Positions 34,154 through 43,026 are shown, numbered from the stretch's first letter. The stretch: DNA of 64,000 nucleotides from Sutcliffiella sp. FSL R7-0096 (GCF_038595065.1 NZ_CP152003.1:910001-974000), one strand, 5' to 3'. The notes: a model not told the origin generated them from the sequence alone. Program-made: numbers and translations.

Positions 34154-34558
34154 TTAACCAATCACGCGTCTTGCACCAATAATTTTTGTTTTCCAATAAG
34201 GGGTAAGGGATGCAATAGCAACTTTCTTTTCCACCCTTGATGTGTGCAAGATGGAATTACTACCAAGGAAGATGGCGACATGACCGATTTTTTGAATGCC
34301 CGTTAACTTTTGCCTCTTGGGAGTTGTGAAGAAAAGGAGATCTCCCCGTCTGACACTGGAGAGTGGAACAGGATTTCCGACTTGGAATTGCTGGCGTGAG
34401 GTTCTTGGTAGGGAAATGCCATGTGTTGCATATACATATTGAACAAACGAACTGCAATCAAACCTGTCCGTCCTACCGGATGCTGCACCGAATAAATAAG
34501 GCGTACCAATATACTTTTTGCCGGTTTTAATAATTTGCTTATGTTTTCATAAAGTCAT
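34154..34558 (-). pseudogene. NlpC/P60 cell-wall peptidase gene with an in-frame UGA at codon 4
   Basis: Read from ATG 34558, which has AAAGGGGTG about 10 nt upstream, the frame is M-T-L-stop-K-H-K-Q-I-I-K-T-G-K-K and then stays open to TAA at 34154 (134 codons). The downstream product is a recognisable NlpC/P60 papain-fold domain: KYIGTPYLFGAASGRTDRF, catalytic Cys in DCSSFVQYVYATHGISLPR, His in GHVAIFLG and a third His in SILHTS. There is no ATG, GTG or TTG between the UGA and the Cys motif. One base change (for example TGG to TGA) would explain it. It has no signal peptide. It is either a recent pseudogene, a UGA read-through gene or a sequencing error. Confidence 0.75.
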
Positions 34559-34660
34559 TTGAAGGGACACCCCTTTCTATTTCCTGCTATATTAGTAGAT
34601 GTAAAATGATAGAAAATGCTTGGACAAATTTCATGGATTTCAAAAAATGGGGGCAAGAAA

Positions 34661-35434
34661 ATGAGTGCAAAAGATAAATTCCTGCATTATTTGGGAGTGA
34701 AGAAGAAAGAGCCTAATTTAACCTACTTGAATGAATTAATCGCTGCCCATCAGAAAATAGTGAGATGGGAGACTTGGACGAAATTTCTGGATTTTGAGGA
34801 GAGGGAGGAAAAGGATCTTTATCTGCCGAGTATCGAGGAATACGTGGACAGAATCATTCAAACTGGAACAGGGGGTACTTGCTGGACCTTGGCAATTGGC
34901 TTTCATTATTTATTGAAAGAGCTTGGTTTTAAGGTGGATTATCTGTATATGACACCTGGCCATCTGTGCTTGCAGGTGGAACTGGATCAGCCATACTACG
35001 TGGATGTGGGGTATTGCGCCCCGTTTTTCCAAGCGTTCCCGCTTCATACCTCGTTTGTCGTGAGTACAGAGATGGAAATTTTCAGCTATCAGGTTAATGG
35101 AGATGAGGCATTGGTGGAGCGTAATCCGGGTCCGACAAAATCCTTGGGTTTGAAGCCTGTTTCATTTGAAGATGTAAAGGGCGCTTTGCTTGATTCCCAT
35201 GATTGGGAGAAGGGATTCTCTTTTCATAGCTTGAGGATGTTTGGTTATATTGATGGTGTTCCGTACCAGTTGAGAGAGAATGCCATCCGGAGATTTAAGG
35301 ATCAAGCATACGTGGAAGCAGAACTGACAGATGAGCAGATGCGCTATTGGATTGAGGAGAAATTCGGCGCTGATTACGGAGTGTATGAACGGGCGAAGGA
35401 GATTTATCGGTTGAGGAAGGGCGAGGGGTGCTAG
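34661..35434 (+). CDS. Arylamine N-acetyltransferase family protein
   Basis: A 257-residue protein of the NAT fold, which transfers acetyl from acetyl-CoA to arylamines or similar amines via a Cys-His-Asp triad. The triad is readable: C74 in GTGGTCWTLA, H101 in MTPGHLCLQV and D115 in YYVDVGYCA. The N-terminal LNELIAAHQKIVRWET aligns with the usual helical bundle. The C-terminal part is more divergent than in typical NATs, so the true substrate is uncertain. ATG 34661 is preferred (GGGGGC upstream) over the longer frame from 34616, which overlaps the promoter region of the divergent NlpC/P60 gene. Confidence 0.82.
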   Translation: MSAKDKFLHYLGVKKKEPNLTYLNELIAAHQKIVRWETWTKFLDFEEREEKDLYLPSIEEYVDRIIQTGTGGTCWTLAIGFHYLLKELGFKVDYLYMTPGHLCLQVELDQPYYVDVGYCAPFFQAFPLHTSFVVSTEMEIFSYQVNGDEALVERNPGPTKSLGLKPVSFEDVKGALLDSHDWEKGFSFHSLRMFGYIDGVPYQLRENAIRRFKDQAYVEAELTDEQMRYWIEEKFGADYGVYERAKEIYRLRKGEGC

Positions 35435-35441
35435 GGGGGCT

Positions 35442-35545
35442 ATTCTATTGGCCTGAAGGCACCCAAAACGAGTGGGTAGTGTCTGATAGGAGCTGTCTAT
35501 TGGGTTGAAGCCCTCCAAGCGAACGAGCAATCGTCCAATAGAAGG
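35442..35545. repeat. Two diverged copies of a roughly 50-bp intergenic repeat
   Basis: TCTATTGGCCTGAAGGCACCC...ACGAG...TGATAG is followed by TCTATTGGGTTGAAGCCCTCC...ACGAG...CCAATAG. The two units share the opening and an ACGAG block, and the outer CTATTGG and CCAATAG form an inverted repeat. No gene is seen. Confidence 0.5.
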
Positions 35546-35555
35546 CATTTAAAAC

Positions 35556-35599
35556 AAAGAACCTTTGATTGCAACGACAAAGCACTCAAAGGTTCTTTT
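35556..35599 (-). terminator. Terminator of the TspO-like gene
   Basis: Stem AAAGAACCTTTGA/TCAAAGGTTCTTT between two convergent genes; T-runs on both strands. Confidence 0.8.
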
Positions 35600-35611
35600 C
35601 CTTTTCGTCCT

Positions 35612-36340
35612 TTAATCTGTCTTCTTTAATCTTCCTCCAAGCAACGCCATCACCAAGATCACAGCAGCCAAGGCATATGCCACATAGGCGACATTGCTAT
35701 GATCCGCCATATTCTTCACACCAATTCCAATGAATGCCCATACAAACACAAGTGGGTAGACCGAGTCATCCTGAGAAATCCGGAACCAGACAGCTAACAT
35801 TGTTGCTACCACCAGCATGATGATGGTCCATGTTACATCTGAAAGGCCAAATCCGTCCCAGCCTTTTTCCACCAACACATAACTGATATTAGCGATAGTG
35901 GCAACGCTAATCCAGCCAAGGTAAATGGAGAAGGTCGCAAAGTCCAGTTTGCCAGGGTTTGATTCTCGCATTTTTACATAAAGCGCAATGAGTGTCAGCA
36001 ACAAACTGACCATGACCACGACCGTCGTCACCCAGAAACCGTAATGCCACAACACCACCCATGAACTATTTAAAAGACAGCTTAGAACAAATAGTCCACT
36101 TGTATGGACATAGATAGGCAGGTCTCTACGTGACTTAGAGAACTGGCGGATGACCCAGATTCCAAGCAATAGATATATCAGGCTCCAAATCGAAAATACA
36201 TAACCAGCTGGTTGAAAAATTACGGTGATTCGGTTTGCGATATCGCCTGTCGTCAGACCGTTCAGCGGCAAGGCGTTGGCAAGATAATTCACAATTAAGA
36301 CCAGTATAAATGCAGCGATATTTATCAACAGCCCCCACAT
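35612..36340 (-). CDS. Tryptophan-rich multi-pass membrane protein (TspO/MBR-related)
   Basis: A 242-residue protein with about seven membrane helices and many Trp residues. IFQPAGYVFSIWSLIYLLLGIW (near 42) and NSSWVVLWHYGFW (near 92) resemble the TspO/MBR pattern P-A-x-x-F-x-x-x-W and the N-x-x-W helix. Classical TspO proteins have five helices and about 160 residues; this is the longer Bacillus group usually annotated as tryptophan-rich sensory protein. A tetrapyrrole or other hydrophobic ligand is possible. AAAGGAGCTGA precedes the ATG. It is a single gene. Confidence 0.7.
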   Translation of the reverse strand: MWGLLINIAAFILVLIVNYLANALPLNGLTTGDIANRITVIFQPAGYVFSIWSLIYLLLGIWVIRQFSKSRRDLPIYVHTSGLFVLSCLLNSSWVVLWHYGFWVTTVVVMVSLLLTLIALYVKMRESNPGKLDFATFSIYLGWISVATIANISYVLVEKGWDGFGLSDVTWTIIMLVVATMLAVWFRISQDDSVYPLVFVWAFIGIGVKNMADHSNVAYVAYALAAVILVMALLGGRLKKTD

Positions 36341-36522
36341 AAAAATCAGCTCCTTTCTACCTTACTATTACTATTCCTTTCAGCAGAAGGACATAACCAT
36401 CCGAGTGTGCGATAAGGAGAGAATAAGTAGAAGGTCACACGATAAACCAGCCATATTTTCACAACTTGTCTCATAAAATAGGAAGTGGATTTTCCTGAAT
36501 GAGAGGAAGAGAGGGGACAATT

Positions 36523-37857
36523 ATGGCTATGAATAAATTTTTTAAAGGGACACTACTCCTGGCAATCGCCGCCTTTTTGGGAGAGAGCATAGAATTCATC
36601 GTGAATATGGTACTTGCCAAGAACCTTGGGGAAGAAGGGATGGGGCTATATATGTCCGTCCTGCCTGTCATCTTTCTCGTAGTAGTCATCTCGAGCCTTG
36701 AGCTGCCGATTTCGATATCCAAATTTGTGGCGGCCAAGGAGGAGAAATACCATCAGAGTATGCTTCACCATGCCATGAAGCTGGCGATTGTTTTTACTAT
36801 CATGGTGCTTATCGTGGCAGCGATTATCCTACCGTTCATCCCGGTATTTCAGCACTATCACCCACTTGTAAAATGGTTGATTCTCATTATGATTCCGGTC
36901 ATCTCTTTTTCCTCCATTGCCAGGGGCTATTTTATGGGATTGCAGCATATGGGGAAAATTGCGATCTCGAACTTTTTAAGGAAAGTCGTTCAGTTGGGCC
37001 TGCTTGTCCTGGTTTATCATTTCTTTCATTTTTCTTTAGAGGTGTCCATACTCATAGCGCTCTGTACATTGGTAGCGACAGAGTTGATTGTCTGTCTTTA
37101 TCTTCTCTATATGTACAGGCTTCAATATATCGAACTGAAAACGAAAGCCTTTGCGCGCATGGATGGAAGAACAGTAAGGAAAAATCTCTTGGAGGTGTCG
37201 ATTCCGACCACAGGAATGCGTTTATTCCATGCTGTGACAAATGCCATTCAGCCCTTTCTCATCAAGATAGCACTTGTGAAGGCAGGACTCAGTCACACGA
37301 TTGCGCTTGAAGAGTTTGGCCTGCTTGCGGGAGTGGCACTTACCATCGGATTTTTCCCTGGGTTCATCGCTCATTCTCTTTTGATTGTGCTCATACCAAC
37401 AGTTTCTGAGGCACATGCCAATCATGATTTTGCTAAAATGCAGAAGCTGTTAAAACAAGTGATGATCATCACCTTCCTCTACGGTATACCAGTGGTCATG
37501 GTGTTCTATCACTTTGCAATCCCATTAACCAATATCTTTTTTGAAAATTCCCATGCGGCATCCTATGTGCAGTTATTGTGGCCATTTTTTCTCTTTCATT
37601 TATTCGTGTCCCCATTACAGGCATATTTGATAGGGCTTGGATTGATTAAGGATGCTTTTTTACATTCCATTTGGTCAACCTGCATTTCTTTTCTTTTAAT
37701 GTTTTTTCTCGGGTCCCTTCCACACCTGCAAATGAACGGTGTTATCCTGGGTATGAATACAGGGATGGTTCTGCTGACCTTGATGCATTATTTGACCGTT
37801 TGCAATAAGATCAAGGTAACCCTCTGGTTGAAAAAGACCGGCTCCCAAGCGGCATAA
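36523..37857 (+). CDS. Polysaccharide/lipid flippase of the MOP superfamily, SpoVB-like
   Basis: A 444-residue membrane protein with 12-14 helices. The opening KGTLLLAIAAFLGESIEFIVNMVLAKNLGEEGMGLYM and the LELPISISKFVAAKEEK segment match the SpoVB/YtgP/MurJ-like flippases of Bacillus; GYFMGLQHMGKIAISNFLRKVVQLG is the matching third-helix region. Members move lipid-linked cell-wall or cortex precursors across the membrane. It is shorter than SpoVB (518), so it is a paralogue. GAGGGGAC precedes ATG 36523. Confidence 0.82.
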   Translation: MAMNKFFKGTLLLAIAAFLGESIEFIVNMVLAKNLGEEGMGLYMSVLPVIFLVVVISSLELPISISKFVAAKEEKYHQSMLHHAMKLAIVFTIMVLIVAAIILPFIPVFQHYHPLVKWLILIMIPVISFSSIARGYFMGLQHMGKIAISNFLRKVVQLGLLVLVYHFFHFSLEVSILIALCTLVATELIVCLYLLYMYRLQYIELKTKAFARMDGRTVRKNLLEVSIPTTGMRLFHAVTNAIQPFLIKIALVKAGLSHTIALEEFGLLAGVALTIGFFPGFIAHSLLIVLIPTVSEAHANHDFAKMQKLLKQVMIITFLYGIPVVMVFYHFAIPLTNIFFENSHAASYVQLLWPFFLFHLFVSPLQAYLIGLGLIKDAFLHSIWSTCISFLLMFFLGSLPHLQMNGVILGMNTGMVLLTLMHYLTVCNKIKVTLWLKKTGSQAA

Positions 37858-37892
37858 GAAATGCGGAAAGTTTTTCTAGAAAACAGCTTTTG

Positions 37893-37918
37893 AACAAACG
37901 TTTGTTTCACGTGAAAAA
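37893..37918. promoter_or_regulatory. Overlapping palindromes including a parS-like site
   Basis: AACAAACGTTTGTT (37893-37906) is a perfect 14-bp palindrome. It overlaps TGTTTCACGTGAAAAA (37903-37918), which matches the Spo0J/ParB site TGTTNCACGTGAAACA at every position but one. It sits in the 275-bp spacer between the flippase and YitT-type genes. Confidence 0.55.
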
Positions 37919-38063
37919 AATTCGGCTTATTGATACGGTTTGCACAATTCCATAAAAAAAATTGACGCCAAAAAAGGATTTGTAGGATAACAATTTGTGT
38001 ACAACCTCCTTAACCTGAAAATAAATTAATCCGCTTTCAATTTTGCAACTTCTTGCTTATGTG

Positions 38064-38092
38064 TTTACATGCCTGTCCTAGGTCTTTATAAT
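38064..38092 (+). promoter_or_regulatory. Sigma-A promoter of the YitT-type gene
   Basis: TTTACA (38064-38069) and a perfect TATAAT (38087-38092) with a 17-bp spacer, 40 nt before the start codon. Confidence 0.7.
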
Positions 38093-38132
38093 CCCAACTA
38101 GACTGTAAAAATCTAGAGGGAGGCTGACCGGT

Positions 38133-38987
38133 ATGAACAAACACTTGAAAACACTTTTATTCTTGCACGTAGGTCCTCTTTTTGTTGCGATACATGTTCA
38201 CTTTTTCCTATCACCAAATAGCTTGGCGACAGGGGGAGTAAGTGGACTTTCCATTATCTTGAACGATGTTTTTCCGATGCTATCTATTGGTGTGTTGATG
38301 CTAATAGTTAATATAGTTTTATTTTTTGTGGGCTTTTTGCTGCTTGGATTCGGATTTGGGGCAAAAACGATTTATGCGAGTGTCATGCTGTCTGTGATGG
38401 TATGGCTTCTAGAGGCTTTTTTCCCAATCAGCGGGCCGATCAGTGACGATATCCTGATTCAGTTGATCATCGGGCAATGTATTGCGGCACTCGGTATGGC
38501 GCTTGTATTCAATCAGCGCGCATCCACAGGAGGTACCGATATTATTGCTTTGATTTTAAATAAATATTTTTCCGTGGATATGGGCCGTGGAGTATTGTTG
38601 GCGGATATTTTCATCGCACTTTCTTCCATCCTTGTATTCGGTCCAGAAGTTGGGATGTATGCGGTATTCGGTGTGATACTGAACGGATTGGTCATTGATT
38701 ATGTCCTTCAGCAGGTCAACGAAATGCGTGAAGTCGTGATCATCAGCAGGGAGACGGATAAGATCCGTTCCTATATTGTGGGACAATTGGGACGAGGTGC
38801 AACCATTCACTATGCAAGAGGTGCGTTTACTTCAGATGAAAAAGAAGTAATCACGACCATCCTGAACAAAAAGGATTTCTCCAAATTGAAAAAATTCATC
38901 GGTTCAACCGACGAGCAAGCATTCATAACCGTCCACAACATGAAAGAGATCTTAGGTCAGAATTTTAAACAATTGGTGACGAAGTGA
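38133..38987 (+). CDS. YitT-family membrane protein (DUF161/DUF2179)
   Basis: A 284-residue protein. Five or so N-terminal helices contain the family marks HFFLSPNSLATGGVSGLSIIL and FNQRASTGGTDIIALILNKY. A cytoplasmic C-terminal DUF2179 domain follows (REVVIISRETDKIRSYIVGQLGRGATIHYARGAFTS and TTILNKKDFSKLKKFI), which resembles a ligand-binding or PII-like fold. Bacillus genomes carry several paralogues; no transport substrate is established to my knowledge. GAGGGAGG precedes the ATG. It is a single gene ending in a strong terminator. Confidence 0.9.
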   Translation: MNKHLKTLLFLHVGPLFVAIHVHFFLSPNSLATGGVSGLSIILNDVFPMLSIGVLMLIVNIVLFFVGFLLLGFGFGAKTIYASVMLSVMVWLLEAFFPISGPISDDILIQLIIGQCIAALGMALVFNQRASTGGTDIIALILNKYFSVDMGRGVLLADIFIALSSILVFGPEVGMYAVFGVILNGLVIDYVLQQVNEMREVVIISRETDKIRSYIVGQLGRGATIHYARGAFTSDEKEVITTILNKKDFSKLKKFIGSTDEQAFITVHNMKEILGQNFKQLVTK

Positions 38988-38990
38988 GTG

Positions 38991-39042
38991 ATAGGGACAG
39001 GTTCCTCGACCCAGTAGTGGTCGAAGGACCTGTCCCTATTTA
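38991..39042 (+). terminator. Terminator of the YitT-type gene
   Basis: Long stem AGGGACAGGTTCCTCGACC with its complement GGTCGAAGGACCTGTCCCT, followed by ATTT. Confidence 0.85.
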
Positions 39043-39122
39043 TTACCAACATGTAAAACATTTCTTTTCCAAACCTAAAAAGTTTACAATGGTAGAAGGG
39101 AAATTTATTTGAGGTGGACATA

Positions 39123-40214
39123 TTGATAGAGACGAACGAAACTCTTTTAAATAAGGCACAAGAATTTATTCTGCAATGTTATCAGGAATTAGGAAAGCCT
39201 GAGGACGAGGCGTCTATCAGGTTACAAACAATCAAGGATGAAATAGATCTTTACGGGTATTACGAGCATACATACGAGGAATTGACACATGGGGCCAAGA
39301 TGGCCTGGCGCAACAGTAATCGTTGCATCGGGAGGCTTTTCTGGAATTCCCTTCATGTGATAGATCGGCGCCACCTGGAGACGGAACAGGACATTGCTGA
39401 CGCGCTTGTGCATCACATCGACTTTGCTACCAACCATGGAAAAATAAAGCCGACCATCACTATCTTTCGCCAGCAACAAGAGGCGGGCAAGCAGATCAGG
39501 ATCTGGAACCATCAGCTTCTTCGCTATGCGGGGTATGAATCGGAGCGTGGGGTGATCGGTGACCCTGCATCTATTGATTTTACAAGGAAGTGTGAGGAGC
39601 TTGGCTGGGAAGGTGCCCGCAGCAATTTTGATATTTTGCCGTTGGTTGTGCAGGTAGATGAAGCGGATCCAAAGCTATTTCCTATTTCAGGGGATGTGGT
39701 TTTAGAGGTACCTATCGTACACCCTGACATCCCTGAGTTCAGCGATCTTGGATTGAAATGGTATGCCACCCCGTTGATTTCCGATATGCGTTTGGAGATT
39801 GGGGGTATCCATTACACGGCGGCCCCGTTCAATGGCTGGTATATGGAAACGGAGATCGGTGCAAGGAATTTTGCCGACACGGACAGATATAATATGCTGC
39901 CGAAAGTGGCCTCGATCATGGGACTTGATACCAACACAAATGCGACGATGTGGAAGGATAAGGCGCTGATTGAACTGAATTTCGCGGTGGTTCACTCCTT
40001 CAAGGAAAAGGGAGTCAGCATTGTCGATCACCATACGGCGGCCATGCAGTTCAAGCATTTCGAAGAGCGGGAAGCGGAAAGCTGTCGCCATGTGACCGGC
40101 GAATGGGCCTGGCTGATTCCTCCGGTGTCCCCGGCCGCTACGCACATTTTTCATAAGTCCTATGAAAATAAGATCGTGTTGCCGAACTATTTTTATCAGG
40201 ATCGATTGTATTGA
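39123..40214 (+). CDS. nos: Nitric oxide synthase oxygenase
   Basis: A 363-residue bacterial NOS, which makes NO and citrulline from arginine in two oxygenation steps. It is the heme/pterin oxygenase domain alone, with no reductase, as in B. subtilis NOS (YflM, also 363). The heme thiolate is C68 in [13 protein letters not shown]. Substrate and pterin regions are visible in [22 protein letters not shown] and [20 protein letters not shown]. The start is TTG 39123 with GAGGTG 6 nt upstream; the GTG three codons earlier is part of that site. NO made by Bacillus protects against oxidative stress and antibiotics. Electrons come from general flavodoxins. Confidence 0.95.
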   Translation: MIETNETLLNKAQEFILQCYQELGKPEDEASIRLQTIKDEIDLYGYYEHTYEELTHGAKMAWRNSNRCIGRLFWNSLHVIDRRHLETEQDIADALVHHIDFATNHGKIKPTITIFRQQQEAGKQIRIWNHQLLRYAGYESERGVIGDPASIDFTRKCEELGWEGARSNFDILPLVVQVDEADPKLFPISGDVVLEVPIVHPDIPEFSDLGLKWYATPLISDMRLEIGGIHYTAAPFNGWYMETEIGARNFADTDRYNMLPKVASIMGLDTNTNATMWKDKALIELNFAVVHSFKEKGVSIVDHHTAAMQFKHFEEREAESCRHVTGEWAWLIPPVSPAATHIFHKSYENKIVLPNYFYQDRLY

Positions 40215-40249
40215 GTACAGCACTGTGAATTTCAGAGTGATGGAAAGAA

Positions 40250-40286
40250 GGAGCTTTTCCCCTTGGTTTAGGGGAAGGCTTTATTT
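40250..40286 (+). terminator. Probable terminator of nos
   Basis: Imperfect stem AGCTTTTCCCC...GGGGAAGGCT followed by TTTATTT. Confidence 0.6.
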
Positions 40287-40307
40287 AATAGATAGGGTAG
40301 ATAAAGC

Positions 40308-40341
40308 AGTTGATTTCCGTTCCAGGCGCTTTGCTTACCTT
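40308..40341. repeat. Truncated element B (left end only)
   Basis: GCAGTTGATTTCCGTTCCAG plus GCGCTTTGCTTACC matches the left end of element B, then homology stops at the mreBH terminator. Confidence 0.6.
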
Positions 40342-40349
40342 TTAACAAA

Positions 40350-40382
40350 CAAAAACCGAGCCCTGAAAGGAGCTCGGTTTTG
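40350..40382 (-). terminator. Terminator of mreBH
   Basis: Stem AAAACCGAGC/GCTCGGTTTT; T-runs on both strands. Confidence 0.85.
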
Positions 40383-40397
40383 TTGTATTTATTAAAA

Positions 40398-41405
40398 TCA
40401 AGTCGCAGCCTTCTGCAACTTATGGATTACAGTCAATGATTTACCTGTACCGATTGCAACAGACTCCAATGGGTTTGGAGCGACGTACACAGGAACAACG
40501 ATTTCGTTGCTTAACCATTCTTGCATGCCGTTTAAGAGTGCGCCACCACCAGTGATGATAACCCCTCTGTCCACGATGTCTCCACTTAGTTCCGGTGGGC
40601 AATCTTCCAGTGTTGAACGGATTGCTTCTAGGATGTGAAGAAGGGATTCCTTGATCGCTTTTTGGATTTCGGAAGAGTGTAATTCAATGGTCTTTGGCAA
40701 ACCTGTTACAAGGTCGCGCCCACGGATTTCCATCGTAAGGTCTTCGTGATCCACCAATGCATAACCAATTGTCATTTTGATCTGCTCAGCAGTACGCTCA
40801 CCAATCAATAGATTGTAGTTTTTGCGTACGTGGTGCACGATATCGTCATCAAACTGGTCTCCACCCACTCGAATGGAGTTGCAGGAAACCACGCCACCGT
40901 AAGAGATGATGGCAACCTCAGTTGTACCGCCACCGATGTCCACTACCACATTAGCAACAGGCTCGTCTACTGGTAAATCTGCACCAATCGCTGCTGCAAC
41001 AGGTTCTTCGATTAAATGTACGTGCTTAGCACCACAGTTTTTTACAGCGTCTTGAATCGCACGACGCTCAACAGACGTGGAGCCAGATGGTGTACATACA
41101 ACCACACTTGGCTTACGGATGGAAAAGCCCATCGTTTTGCTTGCTTTTTTCATGATTTGTTTTAACATGCTTGTCGTGATGTCGAAATCTGCGATGACGC
41201 CATCTTTCAATGGTCGAACGGCCACAATTCTTCCCGGAGTTTTACCAATCATGTTTTTTGCTTCTGTACCAACAGCAAGCACTGCCTTAGTTTCTAAATC
41301 AATTGCTACTACGGACGGTTCATTGAACACAATCCCTTTACTTTTACTATAAACCAGCGTATTCGCTGTACCTAAGTCGATCCCAATTTCAGTTGTTGAA
41401 AACAT
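40398..41405 (-). CDS. mreBH: MreBH, MreB-like cell-shape ATPase
   Basis: A 335-residue actin-fold protein that polymerises under the membrane and guides lateral wall synthesis. Phosphate-1 loop [13 protein letters not shown] (8-20), phosphate-2 [13 protein letters not shown] (near 160), adenosine loop [13 protein letters not shown] and [20 protein letters not shown] are all present. Length equals B. subtilis MreBH (335), and the divergent C terminus separates it from MreB and Mbl. There is no mreCD downstream, which also fits MreBH. ATG 41405 follows GGTGG. An ACCCCC element about 75 nt upstream fits the SigI control known for B. subtilis mreBH. Confidence 0.93.
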   Translation of the reverse strand: MFSTTEIGIDLGTANTLVYSKSKGIVFNEPSVVAIDLETKAVLAVGTEAKNMIGKTPGRIVAVRPLKDGVIADFDITTSMLKQIMKKASKTMGFSIRKPSVVVCTPSGSTSVERRAIQDAVKNCGAKHVHLIEEPVAAAIGADLPVDEPVANVVVDIGGGTTEVAIISYGGVVSCNSIRVGGDQFDDDIVHHVRKNYNLLIGERTAEQIKMTIGYALVDHEDLTMEIRGRDLVTGLPKTIELHSSEIQKAIKESLLHILEAIRSTLEDCPPELSGDIVDRGVIITGGGALLNGMQEWLSNEIVVPVYVAPNPLESVAIGTGKSLTVIHKLQKAAT

Positions 41406-41478
41406 AGTCAATCCACCCAATCATTTAGTTAGTTAGTTTAGGTCTCCTATATACGTTCTAAGAAGAATGTCGTTTTGT

Positions 41479-41484
41479 GGGGGT
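41479..41484 (-). promoter_or_regulatory. Possible SigI-type -35 element of mreBH
   Basis: The minus strand reads ACCCCC, the reported SigI -35 core, 74 nt upstream of the start. The expected CGAA -10 is not clean: CGTA occurs 23 bp downstream. It is a weak call. Confidence 0.3.
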
Positions 41485-41617
41485 AAAAATACAAGAATAA
41501 TATGGTAATATAAAAAGGAGGGACAGGGGAGCCTTCCTCTCCATTTTAATTTTTTGTTAAATGGATTTTGTTGGATGGTTATGTTATATTCTAGAAAAAA
41601 ACGGGGAAACACGGCCT

Positions 41618-42190
41618 ATGAATCAATGGAATGAAGATAAAGACTTAGAAGAATTGGAAGAAGAGAGTTTTTGGGAGTTTAACTCCAAAACGGTTACTTT
41701 TTTCTTATGCATACTGACCTTAATCGTCGGAGTCATAACCGCTCTTAGCTTCTATGACGGAATACAGGTAAAAAAGCAGGAGAAGGTAGCGGTCTATATC
41801 CATGAAATGAACGAGCTTTTGAGAAAAAGTGAGCAATACTCGAATTCTATTAAAGATGGTTTGGAAAACGGAGGTGCTTCTGCGATTTCGGTGGAAGATG
41901 AACAGGAGTTCCGTGCAATAAGGATGGCTGCCGGTCAATTGAGTACGCCATCAGGTTGGGAGGGACATAAAGAAGCAGCCACCGACCTGATATCCGCAAG
42001 GTATATGTTCTTTTATCACTATTTTCATGGTTCGGAAATGGAGGAGGAAGAACTAGAAAGTACGTTGGCAGCACTTGATAGGTTGGAAAATAAAGAGAAA
42101 GAAGTGTTGCTTTCTTCCTTTGAGGCTTCGGGGATCTCTTATCGGGAAACCGAGGATGGGAAAATTACCTTTTCTATTAAAACTTATTAA
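41618..42190 (+). CDS. Single-pass membrane protein of unknown function
   Basis: A 190-residue protein. A very acidic cytoplasmic N terminus (NEDKDLEELEEESFWEF) is followed by one membrane helix (about 26-46, TVTFFLCILTLIVGVITALSF) and a helical extracytoplasmic domain of about 145 residues rich in Glu. No signal peptidase site or lipobox is seen. No family is recognised. ATG 41618 is preferred because the upstream in-frame start adds hydrophobic residues without a good binding site. It is divergent from mreBH. Confidence 0.72.
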   Translation: MNQWNEDKDLEELEEESFWEFNSKTVTFFLCILTLIVGVITALSFYDGIQVKKQEKVAVYIHEMNELLRKSEQYSNSIKDGLENGGASAISVEDEQEFRAIRMAAGQLSTPSGWEGHKEAATDLISARYMFFYHYFHGSEMEEEELESTLAALDRLENKEKEVLLSSFEASGISYRETEDGKITFSIKTY

Positions 42191-42238
42191 AAAACCTGAA
42201 TTCCTCTTGTGATGACCGAGAGAAATTCAGGTTTCTTT
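42190..42238 (+). terminator. Terminator after the single-pass membrane protein gene
   Basis: Stem AAACCTGAATT...AATTCAGGTTT followed by TTTT, immediately after the stop. Confidence 0.8.
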
Positions 42239-42538
42239 TAATTCCGAGTTTATGACAAGGCGCTCTTGATGATTGTTTGTATTGCGGTCATAAAGCCCTG
42301 TGCATGTAATCCGGTTCAACTGTCTGTTATTAGTAGTCCCCAAAATGGATCTTATCGGAGCTGCGTCATAAGGGTAGGCTTCCTTACGGGTGACCGCAAA
42401 GGGGCTTGAAGGTTGTTTATAGCTTCTTCTTGTTTTACGAAAAGAGCCTTTAGAAAACAGCTTTAGAAAAACAAAGATTGTTTTATATAAGGAAACTGCG
42501 GGTATTACAACTCTATAAACCTGAGGAGGCGATTAAGT
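42239..42538. other. Intergenic region without a recognised gene
   Basis: About 300 bp. Fragments near 42430-42475 (TTTTACGAAAAGAGCC, AAAACAGCTTT) are element C end remnants. No promoter, riboswitch or open frame stands out. Confidence 0.4.
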
Positions 42539-42658
42539 ATGGGAAAACTATTCCGAAGAGTGTTCATTGCCGTATTACCTATTTTGGTGAAAGAAGGGTT
42601 CAAATATTATAAAGAGAGAAAAAGCACATCCACTAGCACTGACACGAAAAGTGCATAA
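42539..42658 (+). CDS. Small basic protein, 39 residues
   Basis: ATG 42539 with GAGGAGG upstream. It encodes MGKLFRRVFIAVLPILVKEG then FKYYKERKSTSTSTDTKSA. An amphipathic or short hydrophobic helix (7-18) is followed by a basic, Ser/Thr-rich tail. The very good binding site argues for expression. It is possibly a membrane-associated small protein. The unrelated 105-residue gene follows after 32 bp, so they may share a transcript. Confidence 0.65.
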   Translation: MGKLFRRVFIAVLPILVKEGFKYYKERKSTSTSTDTKSA

Positions 42659-42690
42659 GGGTTTGTGATTTTTGATGGGAGGGAATCCTC

Positions 42691-43008
42691 ATGGAAAGGT
42701 ATACCTATTATGTAACGATGGAAACAGGTCAGATACATCGGGAACCATTCGATGATCAGGTCAAATACTATGAAGTATTGGCATCAGAATCTGAGATCCA
42801 CGAGATTGAGAGGCTTTTTGAAGAGCTGCACAACACGGAATACAGCCCAGATGCCTACACGAGTCCACTTAATGAAAGGAAAACACAGGAGCATCGGGAT
42901 AAACAACAATTGATTCTTGATAAAATCTTTGTAGCCATTTATGAGTTGGGTACAGAACCAACAAAAGAGGAAATTCGTACAATGAATGGGTTGGACCAGC
43001 GTGTATAA
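42691..43008 (+). CDS. Hypothetical acidic protein, 105 residues
   Basis: A soluble, charged protein: MERYTYYVTMETGQIHREP, then VLASESEIHEIERLFEELHN and a C-terminal helix with YELGTEPTKEEIRTMNGLD. The N-terminal strand pattern and the length suggest a small alpha/beta fold; no family is recognised. GGGAGGGAA precedes the ATG. The stop codon lies within the terminator stem. Confidence 0.75.
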   Translation: MERYTYYVTMETGQIHREPFDDQVKYYEVLASESEIHEIERLFEELHNTEYSPDAYTSPLNERKTQEHRDKQQLILDKIFVAIYELGTEPTKEEIRTMNGLDQRV

Positions 43009-43026
43009 GAGACGCTGGTTTTTTTA
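42995..43026 (+). terminator. Terminator after the 105-residue protein gene
   Basis: Stem ACCAGCGTgtataagagACGCTGGT followed by TTTTTTT; overlaps the end of the gene. Confidence 0.85.

Noticed and set aside
34260-34509. Two short minus-strand frames in the NlpC/P60 region
   Set aside because: They are out of frame with the NlpC/P60 coding sequence, whose motifs appear in the third frame interrupted only by UGA.
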